DNA of 64,000 bases from Pleurodeles waltl. Taxonomy: Eukaryota > Chordata > Amphibia > Caudata > Salamandridae. Positions 35,897 through 47,602 of the stretch are shown here, piece by piece; position 1 is the stretch's first letter; each line of letters begins with the position of its first letter. A program made the translations under genes and the position numbers. Below the pieces are notes generated by a model. That model saw only the letters and a list, made by a program, of their open reading frames with translations. It was not told the origin of the DNA and did not search any database. Location: contig NC_090440.1 of NCBI RefSeq assembly GCF_031143425.1, positions 340,693,844 through 340,757,843 on the forward strand, read 5' to 3'.

Positions 35897-36718
35897 CACA
35901 TGTGCATCACACTTGGTTTTACTATTGGCTGTCCCTGATATACATCAAACCCTAGTTCCTGTGCAAATAGGGGTTTTGAGGCATGTGCAAAGTGGAATGT
36001 GACCCAGGGCACCAGCCTTCCAGGGTTCCCCTTGGAAAAAGGCATACTTTTTCTCCAGGAATTTGTAGGTGGGATAATGATAAGGATATGCTATTGTGTG
36101 ACACAATGTTATGGACACATCACTATCCCTGATTATTGGGTTTTTGGGTTATTAAGAGTGTGCCTGTGCAGTGTCAGTGACCTAGCCAAAGAGGGCATCA
36201 TAGGGCTGTGATTGGGTCATACATTGAGTACACCTCCGAACAAGGGCACACAAAATATGTTTGGCTAATGGACCAGGTACCCCACGCCAAGTCTATGGCG
36301 GGGCTTACCATTGTTTGCATCCATGACGGCGTCAGTTTTGGGTGTAGTCTAGCAGCACAAGCAGAGGAAGTGCCTGTACGATCATCCATCTTCATGGTGG
36401 CACATTATATGGAAAGCTGAGCACAGGTGAGTTTCAGACCTATATGGCTCACTTTCCACCAGCTCAGTCACATCAGGGGAAAACCACCTTGAAATTGGTC
36501 TGGCGATTACACTGGAGGTCCGCCCTTCATAGACGCATTGTCCTATCTAGCCAATGATGTGATCTAGATTTGCTGGCGGTGTCTGCGGGACCGCTGTGGT
36601 CTTTCATCTATCTAACCACATCAGTTGTAATTCGGCAGTTGGACCTCCAAAAGTGCGGTGGAGTGGCTGTCGCCACCACCATGCTGGTCCCAAGACAGCC
36701 AAACACCTAATCAGGCCC
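35897..36718. repeat. Noncoding repeat segment with a possible transposon end, copy B
   Basis: Matches 1-819, including the terminal ATCAGGCCC before TAA. No gene is visible. Confidence 0.35.
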
Positions 36719-38298
36719 TAAGCCTCATAATAGATTATGTTGACTATGCTTGGGTTGGCAGACTGCACTATTATGTCCATAGTTCCAGCCCAAGTTTCAA
36801 ATACCATGGTGAAATGTGTATGGCAGTGCCATGGTGCAATAATCAAAAGCCAACAATGCATTGGAACCATGGTACACCACCATCCAGGCTACATAAAATC
36901 AAAGCCACCATACCCTTTACAGATGCTTAAAAATCTTCCAAAAGTGGAAAGCTACTAGCAACTTTGAATAGAACAATCAATTAGCCAAATAAAACCTAAA
37001 ATATCTAAAAAGATCAATAAAATATAGGAAATAGTACATTTCAAATACAGCTCTTTGTAAATAACAACAGTACCTTAAAAGGATAGCAAATACAATATTA
37101 TAAACCACTTATCAATCTCACTTACCATAAAATCCAACAATAACCAACAGCTACAAAAACAAATATTTATTATTAAACATTAAATGGAATATCTTTAGTC
37201 ATCCTCTGTAATATTAATTTAAATTAAATAATATGGAATAAACCTGACATATAATTTAATATAAAATGTTTTTCAAAATATATCTCAAACACACTAACAG
37301 AATATTTTAAACAACTAAAGTTCCAGTAAAGACTATATCACACAGAAACACAATACACCACATTTTCAAGTAGATATAAATACATACTTATCTCAATAAT
37401 AGCATTAACCACCCTAAAACTTAAAAAATAAATACCTTGTTGTTTTCTAGCTGGTGTCCATGATCCACCTCCACTCTTCATAAAACAAATCCACAAAAAT
37501 AAACAAAAATAACCCCTCAAAATGTAAAATTCATAAATAAATCCACAGATATAGTCCATAATTCTAGGGTGTCAAGCCCCAATAAAATGAAATAAAAAAA
37601 ACTCTCAAGGGGAACTGATAAATAAAATAAAATTAAAAGGTAAGGTTGGTTAAAATATATCCACAAAATATTTACTTTGTGAGAAAAGCGCATCCAAAAA
37701 TTGGAAAAATCTTCCACTCTAACTCAAAAACCTATACAAAGAGCTAACTATCCACCCTCACAAAACATCCATCCTAAAGACAATGGAAACATTTCAATGA
37801 TAAACATAGCATGACAAATGTTATCAACATGATCAAAACAATTATTATAACTAAGTGCTCTACACAAGTTGTAGTAAGGCCTATTGCAATATCCTATGTA
37901 AAACCAAAACACAACTAAATCTGAACAGTACAACCATTACAAACTAACACAATACTCTACAATAATTACACCTACTGACACCCCCACACCCTAAAAAAAC
38001 TAAATGATAATTTATGTAAATAGAATACAAAACACAGATAGTGTTATTAAAAATGGCAGCCCAATCCAAGTAAAAAATACTTTATTCCTATAGAAATAAA
38101 AAAGAAATGTAAAAATAAATATGTAGGAAATATTATACATACATATATATTCACTTAAAAAACCAAAGGTTACAGGGAAGTTATACTTAAGCTCACATTT
38201 AAAACATACAAAACCATAGAAATTCACCAGATATAGTTAGAGTTGCCTCAAGTACCTATAACTCATGCTCTGATACACACCCTTCTATTTTCTTTCAG
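36719..38298. other. AT-rich noncoding stretch, copy B
   Basis: Collinear with 820-2,400. No gene is visible. It ends in TTTTCTTTCAG, an acceptor-like sequence. Confidence 0.7.
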
Positions 38299-38517
38299 GA
38301 CCCCAAAGATAAATGGAGACCTGGACAGTCAGAATGCAGAGTAGTGGAGTACATGAAACCAAAGAAGGACCCACAATACTCGCTTAATGTCATTATAAAG
38401 AAGGAAGAGAAATTTTCTAAAAAACAATTAAAAAAGAAGTTTGTAGGAATTTTGGCAAAAACTGCCACACATATTTGGAATGTTACTGCTGAACAGATTG
38501 TGGGCAGTAACTGCTAG
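38299..38517 (+). other. Open exon-like frame of 72 codons, copy B
   Basis: It starts right after TTTTCTTTCAG with codons for DPKDKWRPGQSEC and stays open to TAG at 38,515-38,517 (ending IVGSNC). The composition (Lys-rich, with Trp, Cys and few low-complexity runs) looks like a real protein segment. Copy A has a stop and a frameshift in it. I do not recognise the family. It could be a terminal exon of a host gene copy, or part of an unrecognised retroelement or viral gene. Confidence 0.4.
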
Positions 38518-38758
38518 ACAGCGTGGCCGAGGTCATGATAATTTGTGAAAATCTTCAAGATTTTTTGGAGATAAGAGCCACTAATGATTGCCTAGAAGTC
38601 AAACCCTCAGACAGGTGTCGCCCCTCCAGAACGACTATATAAATTTAATATGCAAACTAAGTGGGACAGAATGTGCACAATTAAAGTAATTTTCTATGAA
38701 AGATTAACACTTAGAAGTGACAATCTGTTTGCTGAAAATGATTGGTCACCAGAGTTCA

Positions 38759-39079
38759 TTAGAACACTACCACAAGGGGAAGAAGTGGTTTTGCCGTCTC
38801 TCTCAGTCCTCTCCAGAGCAAGGTAAACAATCGTATGCTGCAGATTTGATTCTTGTACAAGCCCCAGCGCTGTGTCACAACCATGTGGGCTGAGATAGGG
38901 ACTCCTTTTTTCGTGTAATACTCAAAAGGTCCAGCCCGCAAGTACAACCGCAACACATCATAAAACATTAAAAAATCCCCCTGGGGGAGATTTTCTCCCA
39001 GCTTGAGTACTAGGGAGTAATTGAACCCTTTGTATCTCCTATCAACAATCCTTTGTTCCCAGTAGCTAAACTGGATCAT
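38759..39079 (-). other. 106-codon minus-strand ORF, unrecognised, copy B
   Basis: The frame reads from ATG at 39,079 through IVDRRYKGFNYSLVLKLGE, LRAGPFEYYTK and AHMVVTQRWGLYKN. Copy A retains only the last 69 codons. The peptide has a normal amino-acid mix, unlike most frames in this window, but no known domain is recognised. A fragment of an old mobile-element gene is the likeliest explanation. Confidence 0.3.
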
Positions 39080-39186
39080 TCATATTGAATAGTTTTAGAT
39101 TATTTAAATAGTCATGCACACACTTTTGCAATGCAAAACTCACAGAATGAACAACACTGTTCGCAAAAATGCAAGACAACCTTGGA

Positions 39187-41107
39187 TATTTCCAATGTTT
39201 ATTCTGCCTGAAAATAGCACCTTACACCCTCGGATGCCTCGGACATAACGGTTACGTCCTAGGCAGCACCCTTAGACAAGGGTTGTTCTCCTGGGGGGAA
39301 AAAAATGTATTTTACCAGGGATTGGTGTGTGTGTATTTGCGTGTGTTTGTGTGTTTTGTTTGGGGGGATGGCCCCTTGGGCAAGAGTCACTCCCCATGCT
39401 GGCACATTACTGTTGGCCATATCAGATCTGACTATTTTTGGAAGGGCAATCTGCCCCCAAGGGGGGCAGAAAGCCCAGCAGAGACAGGGATTTATTTATT
39501 TTTTTCAGAATAAGAGGGTGGGGGTATGGAAGGAAATTTGTGGCTCTTCTGAGATTCCAGAACTTTCTGTCACCGAAATGTGAGGAAAAGGTGTTTTTTG
39601 GGCCAAATTTTGAGGTGTGCAAAGGATTCTGGGTAACAGAACCTGGTGAGAGCCCCACAAGTCACCTCTTCTTGAATTTCCCTAGGTGTCTTACTTTTCA
39701 AAAATGCACAGGTTTGGTAGGTTTTCCTAGGTGCCGGCTGAGCGAGAGGCCAAAATCCACAGGTAGGCACTTTCCAAAAAACACATCAGTTTTCTTTGGG
39801 AAAATGTGATGTGTCCATGTTGCGTTTCCTGTTGTGGGCATTAGGCCTAACCGCGCAAGTGAGGTACCATTTGTATCGGGAGACTTGAGGGAACACAGAA
39901 TGGCAGGACAAGTGTTATAGGGGGTTATTCTAACTTTGGAGGAGTGTTAATCCGTCCCAAAAGTGACGGTAAAGTGACGGATATACCACCAGCCGTATTA
40001 CGAGTTCCATAGGATATAATGGACTCGTAATACGGCTGGTGGTAAATCCGTCACTTTTCCGTCACTTTTGGGACAGATTAACACCTCCTCCAAAGTTAGA
40101 ATAACCCCCATAGTCTCTTGTGTTTCTCTACATTTTATCTCCCAAAGGTAAAACAGTTTGTAATAAAGACATCTATTTGAGAAATGCCCTGTAATTCACA
40201 TGCTAGTATGGGGACCCCAAAATTCAGAGATCTGCAAATAATCACTGCTTCTCAACACCTTATCTTGTGCCCATTTTTCAAATACAAAGGTTTTCTTGAT
40301 ACCTATTTTTCACTCTTTATATATCACCAAATGAATTGCTGTATACCCGGAATAGAATGAAAACACATTGCAAGGTGCAGCTCATTTATTGGCTCTGGGT
40401 ACCTAGGCTCTTGATGAACCTACAAGCCCTATATAGCCCCACAACCAGAAGAGTCCAGCAGACGTAACGGTATATTGCTTTAAAATATCTGACTTCACAG
40501 TAAAAAATTATATAGTAAAAATATTTTTTTTATTTCAGTTGTTATTTTCTGTGGAAAAACCTTGTAGGCTCTACACAAATGAACCCTTGCTTAGTTTACA
40601 ATTATCTCAACTTTTCAGAAACGTTTAGCTTTCCGGGATCCAGCATTGGTTTCACACCCATTTCTGTCACTAACTGGAAGGAGGCTAAAAGCACAAAAAA
40701 TAGTGAAAACGGGTATATCCCAGTTAAATGCCTAAATTGTGTTGAAAATGAGGTTTTCTGATTCAAGTCTGCCTGTTCCTGAAAGCTGGGAAGCTGGTGA
40801 TTTTAGAACCGCAAACCCTTTGTTGATGCCGTTTTCAGGGGAAAAAAAACAAGCCTTTTTCTGCAGCCCTTTTTTTCCATTTTTTAAAATAAAATAAAAA
40901 TGTCACTGCCTTACGGCTAATTTCCTGGTCTCCTCCACAAACTCTGGGTACCTCTAGGATCCCTAGGGTGTTGGAAAAAAAGAACACAAATTTGGCATGG
41001 GTAGCTTATGTGGACCAAAAGGTATGAGGGCCTAAGCACGAACTGCCTCAAATTGCCAAAAAAAGGCCGGGCACCCGAGGGGGAAAATGCCTGTCAGCGA
41101 AGGGATT
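39187..41107. repeat. Dispersed repeat of about 1.7 kb plus MITE, copy B
   Basis: Same block as 3,320-5,025, ending GTCAGCGAAGGGATTAA. Copy B has a fuller form near 39,730 (TTCCTAGGTGCCGGCTGAGC) that copy A lacks, and it has lost about 50 bp near 40,519. It is interrupted at 39,920-40,109 by a MITE. Confidence 0.6.
39920..40109. mobile_element. 190 bp palindromic MITE, copy B only
   Basis: The element is a near-complete inverted repeat. It starts GGGGGTTATTCTAACTTTGG and ends with the complement, and pairing continues through CAAAAGTGACGG and CCGTATTACGAGT to a short central loop near 40,012. It is flanked by ATA on both sides (39,917-39,919 and 40,110-40,112). Copy A has the uninterrupted site near 3,989. 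The 3 bp target and the G-rich ends suggest a Harbinger-mobilised MITE. Confidence 0.9.
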
Positions 41108-42318
41108 AAAACATAGATCTAACTTCTTTTTCCATGCACAGCTTTTAGCACCAATTTTTCCAATTTCCTCAAGGATATAAGAATAGCCCAGGACTATTCT
41201 CTGCTTGGGTAATATTATTATTGCATGATATTGATTCTGCATCCTTGTCCTATGTCAATGACATACACATTTGGTCAGGGTGGATTGCATTGTATTGAAA
41301 TTTGCTAAACATAGCCACAAATTCCATTTTAAGAAAACAAAAATTACTTTTTTTAGTGTCCTGTTTTGGGGATATGAGCTTTCAAATGAGGGAAAATTCT
41401 GGCACCACACTGCCACGAAATTTGTGCACAATTGCAACTAACAAACATCATTAAATAACTGGCAGAACATACGTACATGAACATGAGCAGTGCATGAAAC
41501 CACTCCTTCAATTAATGAGCCCAAATTTTTTTAAACAATCATTGGACACCAGAACATACACAAATACTCAGATCAGAGCTAATATGCTTGAGGCCAAACA
41601 TTTACACACATGTGAAAACAAAACAAATTTAGTCATCTGGATAATTCCAGGTGCTATGTGCTTTACCTATGTAACATTCAATTAGTGTGACACAGTGCCG
41701 ACTGCATATAAATCACTTTCATAGTTCAATACTGAAATCTCTTTTGCAGCCACTAAAAAAATACTGACTGCAGTTCAGATGGCTGTCATTAACGAAAGAC
41801 CACTGGCTCAGAATTAACACATCATTGTCGTAAACCCCGTTCCAGCCTCAAAGCTGTCACAAGTGCTAGCGTTACAAATACAAATGCTTTAAAAACATGA
41901 TGGATTCAATGGGTAACTTCATTGACTGCCACTGATGTAGACTAAGCATATTTACAAGGAGCTTGTGCTGCTGTTGCATAATTTTTGTTTTATGCTTTGG
42001 AGGCACATTCTGTGCTCCAAATTTACAAAGCGACATATTAGGATTAATCCATCACTCTTTAGTAGCCTACATCAACATTTTCCTTCACCTGAACCTACTG
42101 TGTGATGCAATTATAATATATGCAACATAGGTGTTCCTTTGTAAAATCCAACATAGAACCAACAAAGTGATATTTTTGAGTTCATGGAAAAGTTACACAT
42201 TGTTGGCAAGCGGGGCACATAGTCTGAAATGCTTCAAAATTCCTGCGCATCAGCAAACAAGGTATAAGAAATGATGCATTGGCACTACCCAAAACACTTT
42301 GTCAATCTCAACTACGAC
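41108..42318. other. Noncoding spacer before the Harbinger gene, copy B
   Basis: Collinear with 5,026-6,240, with small indels. No gene is visible. Confidence 0.5.
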
Positions 42319-44647
42319 ATGGAGGTGCTCATACTTCAGCTAGGAATAGCAAGATGACCATCATCACAACCACATAGGCAGCGCAGGAGAAGGGATCGTT
42401 TCTATAGGGAGCTTGTCTACCTCCAAAAGCCTACCCTCATTGACTTCAGGGAGGAGGAGGTCCTCACCTACTATAGGCTCTGGAGGGAGTCATTTATCCG
42501 GCTCCTGACCTTGATTGCACCAAGGCTGCAAGCAACCTCACAGATGTACTCCAGTATTCCTCTGTTGCCACGCTGATGGCACTCCTCCATATGCTTGCAT
42601 CAGGTTCATTTTAAATCACCAATGCCAAGGTGGCAGGCATTGCACAGTCATATTTTTGTGCATTCATACCCTATGTCCTGGTTGCCATCATCAGCCTGAC
42701 ACCCCAGTACATCATGTTCCCAAACACAGAGTAGCAACAACTGGACAACAAACAAGGCTTCTGTGCCATAGCTGGATCCCCACATGTCTTGGGGACAATG
42801 ATCTGCACACCTGTGCTACTTGTGCCTCCTGCTGCTACATCCCACCTGTACCACAAAAGGAAGCACACATTTTCCATCAATGTCCAGGGAATAGTGTACT
42901 ATCTGGGGATGTTTGTCAATGTGCTGGCAAACTACCCTGGGAGTGCTCATGTTTTCAAGCGCTCTATCATCAATGAGTGCTTCTAGAATGGGGGAATATG
43001 GGAATGCCCTACTGGTTGCAAGTACATCTGAAGTACATGACAGACCTAATAACAGTAAATAATCTATGATAAAATAGCTATCTCTGTGGTTGGTGACTGA
43101 GACCGCGCATTTTTAGCAGGGGCGTGGCTCATACTTGCACACCTCATTCTTGCACCATACATCATGGCACATGTGGAGTGTAACCCTGCAAATCACACAT
43201 GTTAAGACCTGCTACACCACTGTGTGTGCCCTACAATGTTGTTAAGATCCTACGCAATGCAACACTTTAAAAAATGCTGTGTTGCAACGTTGTGTGGAAG
43301 GAAGGTCTTCCATGTCTGTTGTCTGTGTGTCCACATGTAACTCCCATGGTCATGAGGCATATCATGTATCCAACACCAGCTAAACCTGTGAAATATCCCA
43401 AATCATTTGTACTCCCCAGGTCATGTGTTCCATTGAAAATTCACTTAAGTAATCCTAAACACTCTTGACACATATATGTGGTGCATTCTGTGGCATAAAC
43501 ACTTACACTATCAGGTCTCCAATGGTTCATGCTGTGCAGGAAGGCAGCCCCTCATGCACAAAGTACCTCTCACAGAAAACGCAGCCACACATTTACCATG
43601 TTGCAAGTGTGCTTGTCTTGGTGCTACGCAGCCTATTTGGAGCCAGGGCAGCTTGAAAACTCAGGACTGTGCTGTATGTCCTAAAATATGTCCTACACTG
43701 CCCTTACTTAGTGAGGCACTGCAGTGCTGATAGTTTACTAGATACACTGTACAGTGCAGGATTCCTAAATGACTCTGCCCTTGTGTCCTGTCAACATAGC
43801 GGACCCAATGCACTGCATTGTGTAGACAATGATGTCCCACATTAACATGCACTCACTAATCTATCCATTGCAGTAGCCACTTAACAACAGCGACTATTAC
43901 TGTAACCTCCAAATCCATGTGAATGAATGGGACCACATCTTCTTCACTAAGTAACTATTTTAAATTCAGACATATAGTTGGCCAGGAATTCCAAGATTAG
44001 TCCCAACACAGTAGTGAAGTGTGAGATAAGTGTCCCCTCAATGGTGTGCTCACTTTCCATATCAGTAAAGATGTTCATGCTATTTTCAAGAAAAAGGTTC
44101 TCAGCCAGTAAGTGTATCATGCATGGCAGTATACTTGCATGTGTAGTACAGTGTTCCATACTGGTGGAAATGTGTATGAGTCATTCAATATGTATAACAG
44201 ACATGTACTTGGGTGCATCAATCATCATGATTGTTGACTGATTTTTTGTTTCCTGTTTTTTTCAGCTGACCAAGGATATGGTCTACAGCCATGGGTTATA
44301 CATATCTCCAGATTGAGGCAGAGCTCACATACAAGAATGCATTTGGTAGGACTAGGGGTATAGTGGAGTAGACCTTTGAAGTAGTAAAGTCTCACTTCCA
44401 CTGCCTCAACTTGCCTGTGAGGAGAATGATATACCCCTCTCTCCATTTTATTCAAAATTATCCTTGTGTGCGGTATATTGCATAACATTGTGTGTGGACA
44501 AATGTTCCATGGTTTCAGGACCATGAGGACCAGGAAAGCCAAGATGAAATTGAGGATTAAGATGAGGACCAAGGCCAAAATCTACCCACAATTGCTGGTA
44601 ACCGGTGAAAAAACAACGTTCTCCAGAACTTTTTCATAGATGCATAA
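42319..44647 (+). pseudogene. PIF/Harbinger transposase pseudogene, copy B
   Basis: Same relic as at 6,241-8,578. Exon 1 is about 42,319-43,017 and exon 2 is 44,266-44,647 after TTTTTTTCAG. It shares the TGA, TAA and TAG stops and the loss of both aspartates with copy A. It adds a one-base deletion near 42,563 (CTCTGTTGCC versus CTCTCTAGGAC). It is clearly non-functional. Confidence 0.88.
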
Positions 44648-46451
44648 AGTAGCTTGATGGACAGTAATATATTACTTTTTTTGAAAGAGTGTTAAAAAAA
44701 TGGCAATAAATGAAGTAACACTACCTTTGTGTAAGCAATCTCATTTCACAGTCACTGTAAACATCAAAACACTCACATCTCACCTAATGTTTTTTTGGGC
44801 CATCACAAAGGTATGTAACTAGGTGTTATAAACACTGTAGGGCACCACAGGACAACATAATGTGTAGCAAAATATATGTGCATTTCAACACGTGCTTTGG
44901 GATGGCATACATCAAACAAAGCTAGCAATGTGGCACAGTCTGGATATGTTGTAAGAATGTGTGCTGCTGTAGTGAACTGACCGTCAGACATTCTACCGCA
45001 ATCCAAGGGTAGTGTAAATGTAAGCAGTGCCCAATGACTGCCTGTGGTTGTTGCACATCAAGCGATTTGCACTGTCTTATACACGTGGTATAGTATAGTG
45101 TAGTATAGCATATTATAGTATAGTATAGTATAGTATGTAAAGTCTGATGACTGTGAACAGAAGCACAGATGATGTGAATTGGCACTGTGCAGCCCTTGTA
45201 TTCACCATATACTACATCAATGTTTGCAAGATCATAGAAAAATCATTGTGTTATTTCGTATAACATATATACATGTGGACTCCTTAACTCTCTAGGTGCT
45301 GGATTGGCTACCTAGGCACAATGCTGCTGCAGTAGGCAAGGATGCAATTGTTAGTTGCAGGGCTATATGTGACCATGTTGGTATGTCTCACTCTGATTCA
45401 AACAATGCTTTCACTCCTTCAGCTCCATCTATGTGTGTTGGTAAAAGCAAAACACAAAGAGATTTTAAAAACCTAAATAGTTGTGAAGGTATGACTATAT
45501 GCAATATCACTTCTGTCAAAGTAGCATGCACTAACATATTCCAGGATAGAGTGGCATAATGTGTCAGAAAATGACAAGATCAGCATCTGGTGTGAATGAC
45601 TTGCTTGCGAGTGTGAATACACCTGGAGTACATTTTGTACTCGAGATGCATCTAAATCTAGGGAAAAAAAGTTTTTTTCAGTGGATGTTCTTCTCCAATG
45701 GACCTTTCAGACAGTTTTTTAGTGTGAGAAGCCTTTTTTATTATTTTTTCAAACAGGAAGGAAGTGCCCCAGAGAATACAACTTCCTGTTCCTGTCCAGC
45801 AGGCTCCTCCCAGTGCTTTATCTATCTCCTGGTCACTTTTCACTTAGATTTTGAGGTGGAATGATCACTCTCTTTGTCTCCTGGATATACCTTTGCATTG
45901 AAGGACTTTGTTTTTGTGAAATCACATAAGTTAAAAAAATATTGAATAAGGGTATTTGTTTGCTTGGGCATGCACCAGGATTTCTTTGTACTTGAATTTG
46001 ATTTTTAAAATGTGTTATTATTTATTTTACATTTCTTGGATTTTTCATATTTTGTTAAGGAAAATTGTTGCACAGATCAGTAACTTTTCTACATGTTTGT
46101 AATATTTTCAAAATTATTTTACTATGTGGCCTAAATTTACAAAGGGCAATCTAGCCAGTAGGTCAAGTACTAATAGTCATCAGTGAATAAAATACAGTTT
46201 TAGTGATATGTGTTTTAAAACTTTATTTAGGGCAGGGATGTCATTGGAATAAATTAAAAATGTTGGCTATTGCTTGCATTTCTTTGTAGTTGCAAAAGTG
46301 TACATGATATGGGGTAATATTTGATTGCATAGGAAGATGTGTACTGCTCTTATTCTGATTTTTTATAGAACAGTTAATTTTCCTGTTTTGCATTGCTGAA
46401 TTAATGTTAGTGTTTTCTTCAGTGTCACTACCATGCCTGCTTATGACCAAG
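44648..46451. other. Noncoding stretch with microsatellite, copy B
   Basis: Collinear with 8,579-10,389. It includes the (GTATA)n array at 45,089-45,137 and the 87-codon open frame at 45,296-45,559 discussed for copy A. No recognisable gene. Confidence 0.55.
45089..45137. repeat. (GTATA)n microsatellite, copy B
   Basis: Shorter and purer version of the array at 9,019-9,073. Confidence 0.9.
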
Positions 46452-46965
46452 CATGTGTGGCCAGGGACCATGTTTTGTAGTTTATGTCCACAGGCATGCA
46501 TGTGTTATTTGTTCTCCATGCCTCCTTGTTCTCAGTTGTTATTTGACCATGTGGCTGGCGGCCATTTTGTGCATCTAGCCAGTGTGTCTTTGTCATAGGC
46601 TTGCACGTGTTCTTTGTTCTCCTTGTTCCTTGTTGGTATTGTTTCACCATGTGACTGGGGGCCATTTTGCTCATAAATCTAGTGTCCTTTTGCCAGAGAC
46701 ATGCATGTGTTCTTTGTTTACCGTGTCTCCTTGCTCCTTGTTGTTGTTTGATCATGTGGTTGTCAGGCATTTTATGCATCCAGAGTCTCTTTGCCATTGG
46801 CGTACATGCGTTCTTTGTTCCCAGTGCCTCCTTTCTCCTTGCTGTGGTTGTTTAACTATGTGGGTGGTGTCCATTTTGTGCATCCTTCCACTGTCCCTTT
46901 GCCATAGCCTGGCATATGTTTTTGTTTGGAATGCCTCCTTGCTCCTTGTTGTTGTGCATTTTACC
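46452..46965. repeat. Degenerate minisatellite, unit about 100-107 bp, copy B
   Basis: Same array as 10,448-10,980 but without the (TG)n tract and about 85 bp at its left edge. Its open frames on both strands are compositional. Confidence 0.85.
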
Positions 46966-46992
46966 TTGATCCATCCCTCTAGCTATCCTTTC

Positions 46993-47034
46993 TCCATCCA
47001 TCCATCCATTCATACATCCATCCATCAATCTATC
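46993..47034. repeat. (ATCC)n microsatellite, copy B
   Basis: Matches 11,006-11,048, with an extra interruption (ATACATCC). Confidence 0.9.
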
Positions 47035-47414
47035 CACCAAAGATGCAAAGCCACTCTTTAGCTTTAGCATTTCCTTCTGGACACCCTGGCAGCAGTGCAC
47101 CGCAGACACAAAAGGAGCATAAATCATTTGGTTAATAATTATTCCATTTACCCCGGACCACCTTACAGACGTAGGTCTTTTAATGATTATTCTATTTACC
47201 CATACATCTCTCTCCGACTACCACTGCATGTTATACTTCTTGATTTTAAATGAAATTTTATGGTGTTGATGTCTGAATTTGCAATGTTTGATTAAATTTG
47301 TATGTATTACCTAAATAACCAACCGCACTAATATTATATTTGTCTATACTATTCCAACCTGCAACAAAGCCACATTTCACTAACTACATGTTTTTCTTGT
47401 TTGGTTGTTTTTAG

Positions 47415-47602
47415 GTGTGCAAAAGAAGAGATGTCATCCCACCCACAATACTGCCAAAGGGAAGGCCTGTGCAGTTACCCCTCCAATCTCCTCACTTGAG
47501 CATCTTAGTACCACTGCCAACTGAGAGCTTTAAGATGGACCCAAAGAAATTTGCTCCCAAAAAAGTGGTCAGCGTCATGAAGCAGCTTTTCACCGGTGGC
47601 GT
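47415..47602 (+). pseudogene. hAT transposase relic, 5' exon fragment, copy B
   Basis: Counterpart of 11,428-11,616. The MDPKKFAP frame is open to the GGCGT target duplication. Across the insertion (resuming at 50,857) it continues as VPTA, then FFGICVPTTAASG, to a double stop. Confidence 0.5.
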
